A stretch of 8,043 nucleotides of DNA from Microbacterium sp. (GTDB lineage Bacteria > Actinomycetota > Actinomycetes > Actinomycetales > Microbacteriaceae): positions 1-8,043 of the forward strand of contig QFPD01000077.1 in NCBI GenBank assembly GCA_003248845.1. Reading direction: 5' to 3'. Shown here one piece after another: positions 1 to 6,622 of this stretch (the first letter of the stretch is position 1; each line of letters starts with the position of its first letter). The notes below the pieces were generated by a model, which ran no database searches, was not told where the DNA came from, and saw nothing but the letters and a program-made list of their open reading frames with translations. The position numbers and the translations under genes were made by a program.

Positions 1-831
1 CAGCTGTCGGATCAGCGCGGAGCGGCCTCCGCTGTGGTGGCGTCCTCGCAGGCGGTCGGGATCGTCGTGGGCGTGGGCGTGATCGTCCTGCTCTCACTCG
101 GCGTCGTCACGGGATACCTCGTGCTGGCGGGGTTCCTGTTGGTCGGCGGAATGGCGGCAGCGTTCCTGCTGCCCGATCCACCGGCGCCTCGGGCGTCCGC
201 GGTCGCGCGCACCCGCCGGTCGCTCGGGGAGCGTCTCGCCGCTTTCAGCGATCGTGACTTCGCATGGCTGCTCGGGGGTCGACTCGTCGTGAACATCGGG
301 AACGCGCTCGGCACGGGGCTGCTGCTGTTCTTCCTCCTCTACGGACTGCACCGCGACGCGGCGGGCGCAGAGGACGATCTCCTCCTGCTCATCGTCGTGT
401 ACACCGTGTTCGTGGTGGCGGCGTCGATCTTCGCGGGGGCGATATCCGACCGCTCCGGCCATCACGTGGCCCTCACCGTCGCCGCCGCGATCGTGCAGGG
501 TGTCGCCGCGCTTCTCATCGCCGCACTGCCGGCGTTCGAGACGACGCTCGCCGCCGCGGCGCTCCTCGGCATCGGTTACGGCGCGTACATGTCGGTGGGC
601 CTCGCGCTCGCGACCGACCTCCTGCCGTTCCCCGATGACAGCGCCCGCGACCTCGGAATCGTGAACGTCTCTGCGGCGCTCGGTCAGCTGCTCGGGCCGG
701 TGTTGGGCGCAGGTCTGGTCGCGCTCGTCGGCGGCTTCTGGCTCCTGTTCGTCGTCGGAGGCGCCCTGTCGATCGTCGGAGGGCTCATGACCTTCGCGAT
801 CGGCAAACGGCGGGGGCCTTCAACACCCTGA
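1..831 (+). CDS. MFS family transporter, C-terminal part (5' end outside window)
   Basis: The frame is open from base 1 to the TGA at 829-831, giving 276 residues with no proper start; the GTG at 34 is internal and the reading continues upstream of it, so the gene begins outside the window. Residues 11-57 form two hydrophobic segments (AVVASSQAVG.. and the stretch ending FLLPDP). A positively charged central loop follows at about 62-85, then about six more membrane segments, as expected for the second half of a 12-helix major facilitator. GAISDRSGHH at 146-155 is the repeated motif-A-like loop (GxxxDRxGRR) between two helices of the second half. The polar ATDLLP..DDSARDLG region (204-219) followed by a glycine-rich helix resembles actinobacterial MFS permeases related to sugar or drug transporters. 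Substrate cannot be told. It converges with the hydrolase gene and overlaps its end by 12 bases. Confidence 0.85.
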   Translation, partial: QLSDQRGAASAVVASSQAVGIVVGVGVIVLLSLGVVTGYLVLAGFLLVGGMAAAFLLPDPPAPRASAVARTRRSLGERLAAFSDRDFAWLLGGRLVVNIGNALGTGLLLFFLLYGLHRDAAGAEDDLLLLIVVYTVFVVAASIFAGAISDRSGHHVALTVAAAIVQGVAALLIAALPAFETTLAAAALLGIGYGAYMSVGLALATDLLPFPDDSARDLGIVNVSAALGQLLGPVLGAGLVALVGGFWLLFVVGGALSIVGGLMTFAIGKRRGPSTP

Positions 832-1560
832 ACGGGTGGATGCCTCTGCCTCCATCGATGCGAGGGCGACGTCGAGCAGGGCGTTGAACACGCGCGGGCG
901 CATCGCCGTGACGAGGTGGCTCGTGCGCGGCACGATGATGAGTTCGGCGTGCGGCACCTGCGACACGAACAGACGCTCGTTCACGCGCAGCTGGTCGAAC
1001 TGACCGTTGATGAACCAGGTGGGGATCTCGATCCGCCGGAGCGCGGCGAGCAGGTCCAGGATCGACAGGCTCCGCAGCGCGTCGTCCTGCGCGTCATAGG
1101 CATACCCGCCGGCCCCGAAGTCGGCCCGCGTCTCGTCGGGGAGGGTGCGATCGAGCACCCACTCCGCGATCCGTGAGCCGCGCCCGGGGAGTCGGTCGAA
1201 GCCGCGGGCGAGCGTGCGGTACGTCGCGAGCGCCGCGCCGCGGGGCAGCGCCGTGCAGGAGGCGCCGATGAACGCATCCACGGGCGGGCGTTGCTCTTGC
1301 CCGACGTACGCCGTGCAGACGAGCCCGCCCATCGAATGGCCGACGAGCAGCACCTGGCCGCCCGATGCGGCGTCGCGGACCGCGGTGTCGATCGTCTGGA
1401 GCGCCCCCTCGAGGGTGAAGGTCTCCGCCATCCGGGTACCGTGACCCGGCAGATCGACCGCCACCCCGATGACTCCGCGCGCCGCGAGGTGCTCGACCTG
1501 TGCCCGCCACATCGTTGCGGACGTCCGGATGCCGTGCACCATCACCACCGTCGTCGTCAC
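820..1560 (-). CDS. alpha/beta-hydrolase fold protein (esterase/lipase-like)
   Basis: A 246-residue protein with the classic single-domain alpha/beta-hydrolase layout. The N-terminal strand and oxyanion region reads MVHGIRTSATMW (7-18). DLPGHG lies at 36-41, and the nucleophile elbow GHSMGG at 74-79 gives the probable catalytic Ser76. Asp189 (in NGQFD, 185-189) and His215 (in TSHL, 213-216) complete the likely triad. There is no signal peptide, so it is probably cytoplasmic. The GTG start at 1558-1560 is needed to keep the first beta strand; the next Met (residue 7) would remove most of it. No strong Shine-Dalgarno is seen; a TAGG lies about 8 bases upstream. It is 37 bases downstream of the large nuclease/nucleotidase gene on the same strand, so co-transcription is possible, though a promoter-like pair sits in the gap. 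Substrate (ester, lactone or amide) is not predictable. Confidence 0.88.
   Translation of the reverse strand: MTTTVVMVHGIRTSATMWRAQVEHLAARGVIGVAVDLPGHGTRMAETFTLEGALQTIDTAVRDAASGGQVLLVGHSMGGLVCTAYVGQEQRPPVDAFIGASCTALPRGAALATYRTLARGFDRLPGRGSRIAEWVLDRTLPDETRADFGAGGYAYDAQDDALRSLSILDLLAALRRIEIPTWFINGQFDQLRVNERLFVSQVPHAELIIVPRTSHLVTAMRPRVFNALLDVALASMEAEASTRSGC
824..838. terminator. weak hairpin at convergent gene ends
   Basis: CACCC (824-828) and GGGTG (834-838) are exact inverted repeats around the five-base loop TGAAC. The hairpin sits on the tail-to-tail overlap of the transporter and hydrolase genes, where a bidirectional terminator would be placed. The stem is only five base pairs and there is no T-run on either side, so it could be chance in such GC-rich DNA. 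Confidence 0.2.
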
Positions 1561-1566
1561 CCTGCC

Positions 1567-1594
1567 AGCCTAGACAGAGCGACGACGACGGCAA
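1567..1594 (-). promoter_or_regulatory. candidate promoter for the hydrolase gene
   Basis: Read on the minus strand, TTGCCG (1594-1589) and TAGGCT (1572-1567) are separated by 16 bases and resemble a -35/-10 pair (TTGACA / TAnnnT). The -10 ends six bases before the GTG start, so a transcript from here would start at or next to the start codon and be leaderless. The -35 box overlaps the final codons' edge of the nuclease gene region. This is a pattern match only; in GC-rich DNA such pairs occur by chance. Confidence 0.25.
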
Positions 1595-1597
1595 CGA

Positions 1598-4500
1598 TCA
1601 GAACAAGACCCGCACGCGCGTCGGGTCGCTCGTCGAGCCCGCAACCGCAGAGGAGTCGGCGGGTACGAAGGTCGCTGTGTAGCTGTGCGTGCCCGCCGTG
1701 AGGCGGCCGAGAGTGAAGGTCGCGACGCCGTAGCGCACCTTCACGGTCGCGACGACCGCGTCGCCCTCGCGGAAGACCACACTGCCGTCGGGGCGCGCGC
1801 CGTCGCCCTGCCGCACCGTCGCCACGAGCGTCGAAGGCACGAGGCGGTTGATGTGGATGGGGAGGATCGCGGTGAGGCGGGTCATCGTCTCGACGAGCGG
1901 CACGGATGCCTCGACCTCGAACGGCACGTGGACGACCGTGCCCGATGCCGGGGACGTCAGGGTCAACTCCGCCGTCCCGGCCGGCAGGTCAGCCGGGACG
2001 GTGACCGTCACCGATGCCGCACCAGCGCTGACCGGGACCTCTCCGAGGGCGCGGTCGTCGAGGGAGATCTGCAGCGACGTGTTCTGCGGAGCGCCGCGAC
2101 TCGTCATGTCGAGGCCCGACACCTGGAAGGTCACCGCAGACCCGGCATCCACCGTCTCCGGGACGCCGGCGACCTGCACGGCCTGCTTCGCGAACGACGG
2201 CGCGAGCGGAGAGTTGTCGGCGATATAGTCCATCCACGCCTCGTAGTCGAGGAGGCCGGTGTCGACGTAATCGCTGCCCTCGGTGAAGACCCGGAAGTTG
2301 TCACCGCCCGTCGCGAGGAACGAGAACGTGCCGATGCGGTAGGTCGCCGCGGGGTCGATGGGCTGGCCGTCGACCGTCACCGACGTGATCCGACTGCCCT
2401 CCGGGAGCGACGTATCGAATGTATACGTCACGTTGTCGGAGAGGCCCAGCTGCAGGTAGGGGCGCTGCGGCACGCTGCCGTCCGCCGCGCGCTGCCACTG
2501 CTGCTCGAGGAGGGTCTCGAACTGCGCTCCCGTCAGGGAGACGAGTGCGAGTGTGTTGTTGAACGGCAGCACGGCGTTCGCCTGCGAGAACGAGATCGCC
2601 CCGTCCGGCAGACCCGGCACGGCCGTCGCGCCGAACTCGGCTTGCGTGTCCCAGAGGTCTGCGCGCAGGCCGCCCGGGTTCGTCACGCCGATGACGGCAC
2701 CATTCGGCAGCGACGACAGACTGTCGCGCAACATGTTGCCGACGGTGTTGCCGAGCGCGGACTCGCTGGCTCGGTCATCGCGGGATCCGCCCGTCCAGAC
2801 GCCGTCCACGAACGAGCCGCCCGCGTAGGCCGTCGTGATGTCGCCGGAGAGCTCACCGACCGCGGTGTTGCCGACCTCGGCGGCGGCGGCGAGCGCCTGC
2901 TTCACGATCGTGTCGACGGCGGCGACCTTCGGGTACGTTGCAACGAGCGTCGCGGCGGGTGTCGTCGTGCGCTTCACGAGCTGTTCGGTGTGGGCCGTGA
3001 CCGCTCCGGTCGACCCGTCCAGTGTGAGCGTGATCTTGCCGACGTTCGCGCCGTACGATCCTGTCTGCACGACGGGGCGAGTGCGGTCGGTGCCCGGGAT
3101 GGAAGCCGACCACGCATACTCCTTGTGCGTGTGACCGGTGAAGATCGCACCCACCTTCGCATCGGTGTCGTTCACCAGGTGCGCGAACGGGCCACCCGCC
3201 GCGAGCTCCTGATCGAGCGTCGCGCCGTCCGGTGTGCCGGCGCCGGCGCCCTCGTGGTAGAGCGCGACGAGCACGTCGGCCTCGCCGTTGGCCGGGTCGC
3301 CGTCGGTGAGCTGCGCCGCGACGCGATTGACCGCGTCGACGGGGTCGCCGAAGTCCAGGTCGGCGACTCCGGCGGGGGAGACGAGCGTCGGCGTCTCCTC
3401 CGTGACGGCCCCGATGACGCCGACGGTGAGTCCGCCGGCATCCAGCAGCTGGTACTCGGGGAGCGCGGGGGTCGTCGTGCCCTTCAGGTACACGTTGGCG
3501 CCGAGTTGCGGGTAGTCCGCCGCGTCGCTGACGCGCCCGGCGAGGTCCGCGAAGCCGCGGTCGAACTCGTGGTTGCCGACGGCGCTCGCCTGGAGGCCCA
3601 GCGCGTTCAAGACGTCGATCGTGGGCTGGTCCTTCGCGACCGAGGAGGCGAACAGGGACGCACCGATGTTGTCTCCCGCCGACAGGAAGAGGGTGGGACC
3701 GGATGCCGCCGCGCGCTGCTCCTCGACGGTGCCTGCGAACGCCACGGTGTTCTGGTCGATGCGTCCGTGGAAGTCATTGATGCCGAGGAGCGTCAGCTCG
3801 ACGGGAGCGGCCTGCGCGGACATTCCGACGACGACCGGGTCGTGGTCGCTCGAGCGGTAGACATCGGGGGCAAAGAACTCCGTGCCGTGGCTGCGGAAGC
3901 GGCTGTACTCGAGGGCGACCGACTCTCCGGAGTTGATGTTCCAGATGTCCGCGCCCGTCGCGCGCGCCTTTGCGGCGGTGCTGAGGAGGATGTGGTCGAG
4001 CGAGCCGGAGAGCCCGGAGAAGCTGTACGACGATGAGCCGACGTCGAATGCCTGCGCGGCATCCACGTAGCCCGCGTCGTAGAGCACCTGCAGCGGGTCC
4101 TCCTGAGTGTAGGAGTTGAAGTCGCCCGCGAGAGCGACGGCGTCGACGTCGCCACGAATTGCGGCGACCCAGTCGCGCAGCGCCGTCGCCTGGCGCGCAC
4201 GCGACTCATTCGACGAGCCTTGACCGTCGCCGGCGTCGGCGTCTCCCGGCCACGGGCCGGCGGATCCCTTGGACTTGAAGTGGTTGACGACGAAGAGGAA
4301 GGGATCGCCGCCGTCTGCCGGGGTGAACGTCTGCGCAATCGGCTCGCGCGCGTTCTGGAACGCCTCGCCGTCGTCGCTCTGGTCGCCGAGGGCGCGGGAG
4401 TCGCCGACCCGCAGGACGGCCGCGGTGCGGTAGATGATCGCGTTGGTGATGACGTCCTGCTCGGATGCCGGGGGCAGGTCGCTCGACGACGGGACGAACG

Positions 4501-6388
4501 ACCACGTGTCTGCACCGGCGGCGGCGTTGAGCGCCTCGACCAGGGTCGACGTCGCCTCATCGGGCTGCTCGCCGAGAGCCGCGGAGTTCTCGATCTCCAT
4601 GAGCCCGACGACGTCGGCATCCAGCGCGTTGATCGCCGCCACGATCTTGGTCTGCTGCCGCTCGAGATCGGCCGCATCCCAGGCGCCGCGCTGAGGGCAT
4701 CCCTCGCGCACGGTCACGCCGTCGCCGAGGCGGTCCTTGTACGCGACGCAGGACGCGGAATCGGTGCCGAGCGTCGTGAAGTAGTTGAGGACGTTGAAGG
4801 AGGCCACGCGGAGGTCGCCGCCGACGTCGTCGGGAGAGCTCGTGCGGGGGTTGTCGAAGACGACGCCGTCGGCGCCGGAACCGTCGCCGGCGAGCGGGGC
4901 GGTGAGATTGAGCTTCCACGCGTCGTTGCGGTAGTCGACGATCACGGGCGCGGTGAAGGTGACGGATGCGCCGACGACGAGGGGCTCGACGAGCGAGACG
5001 TAGGCCGGGGTCAGGCCGCTGTTCGCCGCCGAGAGGTAGTTGATGCTCGTCCCGTCGTCGAGGGTGACGCCGCGCGCGGCGTTGTCGGCGGCGATGGCCG
5101 CGGCTTCGGACGAGCCCGGGCGCGCGGCATCCGTCGGCTGACGGAGCGGCGTCGAGCCCGCCGCGAGGCCGACCTCGCCGTACTGGTTCGTCGCGTAGGT
5201 GTTCGACACGGTGAACTCGCCCTGCGGCGCAACGAGCATCGACTCGAGGCTCTCGCGCTCGGCCGCGTCGGCAGGCCACGCGACGGCGGCAGGTTCCGGG
5301 GCCGGCTGATCGTCGATGCGCTGCGCGCCACCCGGTGCGACGGTGATCTCGGTGAGGCCGTTCCACTCCGAGACGACGCCGGTCACGCGGACGGTGTCAC
5401 CGAGGGCGACCTCGCCGACGGCGCCGGGCGCGTGAACGAAGAGGGCATCGGATGCCGCGTGGGCAGCGAGATCGATCGCCCCACCCGTGCCGGAGGTCTG
5501 GATCACGTAGCCGTCGAAGCCGCCGGTCGGGTAATACGCCGTGACGACACCCTCCGTGGTGACTGTCTGCCCGACGTAGGGCGAGGTGTGGCCGGCGCCC
5601 TGGACGTCGGCGATGGCAACGACCACCGGGTCGGTGGGGTCCGTCGGGTAGGTCGGGTCGGTCGGGTCCGTCGGGTCGGTCGGGTCGGTCGGATCGGTCG
5701 GGTCGCTGGGATCCGCGGGCAGTCCCGTCGGCGTCGGCGCGCCGGCGGTGAAGTCCGCGGCGTTATCGCCTGTGTTGGTGAAGGCGCCGTCACGCGACAC
5801 GCTCGTCGCGTTGGCGGTGCCGGGTGCCGGCGCGCTGCCGGCGAAGTGCGTCGCGCCACCCCACCCGACGAAGTCGACGACCCGGTCGAGGCCGGCGAGA
5901 TCCGTCGCGCCGCTGAGCGGAGTCTGGTCGGCGACGAGGGCGACTTTGCCCTGCGAGCCCGACATCGGGATGGATCCCTCGACATCGGCCGTGAAGCCCG
6001 GCAGCGACGTGTTCGCACCGGTCGCCTCGCCGATGAGGACCTGCCCCCCGGCGGGGACGGTGATGCCGGTGAGAGGCGTCACCTGCCAGCTGCCGCCCGT
6101 CGCCGAGGCGTACTGCACGCTGTACGCGGAGAGGTCGACGGTGGCATCCGACACGTTCGCCAGCTCGATGAAGTCGCGGGCGAGGGCGGCGCCCGCATTG
6201 CCGCCGCCGCCGTACACCTCGGAGATCACGACGGGAGCGTCAGCGGAGACGGCCGCCTGCGCGGCGGGCGCGAGCGCGACGCTCGCCGTCGCCGTCGCGA
6301 GCACCGTCGCGATCGTCAGCGCGGCGCGAGGGCGCAGCGAGCGGGGGTGAGAAATGGGCGATGCCGGAACCGGGTGCGCGTGCGTCAC
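1598..6388 (-). CDS. secreted ExeM/NucH-type endonuclease fused to UshA-type 5'-nucleotidase
   Basis: A 1596-residue exported protein. Signal peptide 1-45: basic n-region with R16, R19 and R21, hydrophobic 22-40, AQA cut site. Order: lamin-tail domain (about 50-215), DPT-repeat linker (226-254), OB-fold-like beta region (about 256-500), endonuclease/exonuclease/phosphatase domain (about 525-856), calcineurin-like metallophosphatase (864-1115), 5'-nucleotidase C-terminal domain (about 1173-1406), two Ig-like domains (about 1407-1494 and 1500-1596). DNase motifs: FNVLN 531-535, MEIEN 597-601, NHFKSK 702-707, GDFNSY 755-760, SSDHDP 846-851. Nucleotidase metal ligands: NDFHG 871-875, GDN 905-907, GNHEFD 938-943, His1045, GHTH 1085-1088. 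Substrate-side motifs: NPGGLR 1237-1242, PFNN 1275-1278, ATGGDNF 1359-1365. The only cysteines seen, C547 and C564, may pair. No LPxTG anchor, so probably released. Inferred role: degrading extracellular nucleic acid and freeing phosphate. Start: GTG with GGAGAG upstream, directly before the signal peptide; the open frame runs 64 codons further but lacks support. Confidence 0.93.
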   Translation of the reverse strand: MTHAHPVPASPISHPRSLRPRAALTIATVLATATASVALAPAAQAAVSADAPVVISEVYGGGGNAGAALARDFIELANVSDATVDLSAYSVQYASATGGSWQVTPLTGITVPAGGQVLIGEATGANTSLPGFTADVEGSIPMSGSQGKVALVADQTPLSGATDLAGLDRVVDFVGWGGATHFAGSAPAPGTANATSVSRDGAFTNTGDNAADFTAGAPTPTGLPADPSDPTDPTDPTDPTDPTDPTYPTDPTDPVVVAIADVQGAGHTSPYVGQTVTTEGVVTAYYPTGGFDGYVIQTSGTGGAIDLAAHAASDALFVHAPGAVGEVALGDTVRVTGVVSEWNGLTEITVAPGGAQRIDDQPAPEPAAVAWPADAAERESLESMLVAPQGEFTVSNTYATNQYGEVGLAAGSTPLRQPTDAARPGSSEAAAIAADNAARGVTLDDGTSINYLSAANSGLTPAYVSLVEPLVVGASVTFTAPVIVDYRNDAWKLNLTAPLAGDGSGADGVVFDNPRTSSPDDVGGDLRVASFNVLNYFTTLGTDSASCVAYKDRLGDGVTVREGCPQRGAWDAADLERQQTKIVAAINALDADVVGLMEIENSAALGEQPDEATSTLVEALNAAAGADTWSFVPSSSDLPPASEQDVITNAIIYRTAAVLRVGDSRALGDQSDDGEAFQNAREPIAQTFTPADGGDPFLFVVNHFKSKGSAGPWPGDADAGDGQGSSNESRARQATALRDWVAAIRGDVDAVALAGDFNSYTQEDPLQVLYDAGYVDAAQAFDVGSSSYSFSGLSGSLDHILLSTAAKARATGADIWNINSGESVALEYSRFRSHGTEFFAPDVYRSSDHDPVVVGMSAQAAPVELTLLGINDFHGRIDQNTVAFAGTVEEQRAAASGPTLFLSAGDNIGASLFASSVAKDQPTIDVLNALGLQASAVGNHEFDRGFADLAGRVSDAADYPQLGANVYLKGTTTPALPEYQLLDAGGLTVGVIGAVTEETPTLVSPAGVADLDFGDPVDAVNRVAAQLTDGDPANGEADVLVALYHEGAGAGTPDGATLDQELAAGGPFAHLVNDTDAKVGAIFTGHTHKEYAWSASIPGTDRTRPVVQTGSYGANVGKITLTLDGSTGAVTAHTEQLVKRTTTPAATLVATYPKVAAVDTIVKQALAAAAEVGNTAVGELSGDITTAYAGGSFVDGVWTGGSRDDRASESALGNTVGNMLRDSLSSLPNGAVIGVTNPGGLRADLWDTQAEFGATAVPGLPDGAISFSQANAVLPFNNTLALVSLTGAQFETLLEQQWQRAADGSVPQRPYLQLGLSDNVTYTFDTSLPEGSRITSVTVDGQPIDPAATYRIGTFSFLATGGDNFRVFTEGSDYVDTGLLDYEAWMDYIADNSPLAPSFAKQAVQVAGVPETVDAGSAVTFQVSGLDMTSRGAPQNTSLQISLDDRALGEVPVSAGAASVTVTVPADLPAGTAELTLTSPASGTVVHVPFEVEASVPLVETMTRLTAILPIHINRLVPSTLVATVRQGDGARPDGSVVFREGDAVVATVKVRYGVATFTLGRLTAGTHSYTATFVPADSSAVAGSTSDPTRVRVLF
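5627..5713 (-). repeat. in-frame 9-base tandem repeat coding a (Asp-Pro-Thr)n linker
   Basis: About 9.7 copies of a 9-base unit (GACCCGACC on the coding strand) encode DPS, six DPT, YPT, DPT and DP, residues 226-254 of the secreted nuclease. It separates the lamin-tail domain from the OB-like region. Acidic proline-rich repeats of this kind are common flexible spacers in secreted multidomain enzymes of Gram-positive bacteria. One unit has Tyr in place of Asp (a single base change, GAC to TAC), and a few units differ at silent positions. Repeat number is open to slippage and also to error in short-read assembly. Confidence 0.9.
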
Positions 6389-6394
6389 GATGAT

Positions 6395-6400
6395 CTCTCC
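6395..6400 (-). promoter_or_regulatory. ribosome binding site that fixes the start of the secreted nuclease
   Basis: On the minus strand GGAGAG lies six bases before the GTG at 6388-6386. It is a good Shine-Dalgarno match with normal spacing, and translation from that GTG begins immediately ahead of a complete signal peptide. This favours the GTG over the upstream in-frame ATG at 6580. Confidence 0.8.
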
Positions 6401-6490
6401 GAGGCGGTCCGCGCGCGACTGGGGGTTTCGCGCAGACGTCGGCCGCCAGATTGAGCATTCTTCGGAACCGCACCCGTCGGCAAGCGACAG

Positions 6491-6504
6491 AACGATTAAT
6501 TGTT
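6491..6504. promoter_or_regulatory. AT-rich near-palindrome, possible operator
   Basis: AACGATTAATTGTT is symmetric about ATTAAT: AAC pairs with GTT and only the single bases next to the core (G and T) do not match, giving 12 of 14 symmetric positions. It is an AT-rich island in a GC-rich region, about 100 bases upstream of the nuclease GTG and about 120 bases upstream of lepA. The shape fits a dimeric repressor or activator site; no specific regulator family is recognised. Confidence 0.35.
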
Positions 6505-6607
6505 TCTCATCACAGCTTTGGCTGGCGTGTCGCCGGGCCGCCCGGTTATCGTTCGCCGGTCGCGTTCCTGCGCGCGGCATCCGCCGTTCGCATCCGCTCT
6601 GCGCCGG

Positions 6608-6613
6608 TAGACT
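6608..6613 (+). promoter_or_regulatory. candidate -10 box of lepA (near-leaderless transcript)
   Basis: TAGACT fits the actinobacterial TAnnnT -10 pattern and lies nine bases before the ATG at 6623, which would put the transcript start within a base or two of the start codon. There is no good Shine-Dalgarno in those nine bases (CGACGAGAC), consistent with a leaderless message. The -35 side is weak (GTTCGC at 6586-6591, spacing 16). Confidence 0.35.
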
Positions 6614-6622
6614 CGACGAGAC

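Larger units (their letters stand above)
6389..6622. other. divergent intergenic region between the nuclease gene and lepA
   Basis: This 234-base region must carry the start signals for both divergent genes. It contains the nuclease ribosome binding site near 6395-6400, an AT-rich near-palindrome near 6491-6504 and a TAGACT -10-like box before lepA. I found no convincing -35/-10 pair for the nuclease gene, no tRNA and no riboswitch-like fold. A frame continues through part of it from the nuclease gene, but its residues look like translated noncoding DNA. Confidence 0.7.

Noticed and set aside
1685..4036. 783-codon open frame on the plus strand
   Set aside because: It is antisense to the nuclease gene, whose motifs are unmistakable. 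The product is rich in Arg, Val, Asp and Glu with no domain-like pattern, as expected for a shadow frame of a G/C-ending-codon gene.
6254..6388. Tat signal peptide for the nuclease
   Set aside because: The arginines are not a consecutive pair in the n-region, so a Sec-type signal is the better reading.
4220..6454. 744-codon open frame on the plus strand
   Set aside because: Also antisense to the nuclease gene, low-complexity Arg/Gly/Asp/Val content; the DPT repeat reads as RVGRVGRV there. No start signal or family resemblance.
6490..6506. LexA/SOS box in GAACGATTAATTGTTTC
   Set aside because: The actinobacterial LexA site needs GAAC and GTTC halves four bases apart; here the halves are too far apart and the second is imperfect.
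6389..6580. 64-residue N-terminal extension of the nuclease from an upstream ATG at 6580
   Set aside because: It would bury the signal peptide inside the protein, lacks a ribosome binding site and has random-looking composition. The GTG at 6388 has GGAGAG at proper spacing.
6545..6592. Possible PHO box (GTTCACC-like repeats) upstream of lepA and the nuclease
   Set aside because: GTTCGCC, GTTCCTG and GTTCGCA are present, but the spacing (13 and 22 bases) does not form the adjacent 11-base direct repeats of a PHO box and the match to the consensus is poor.
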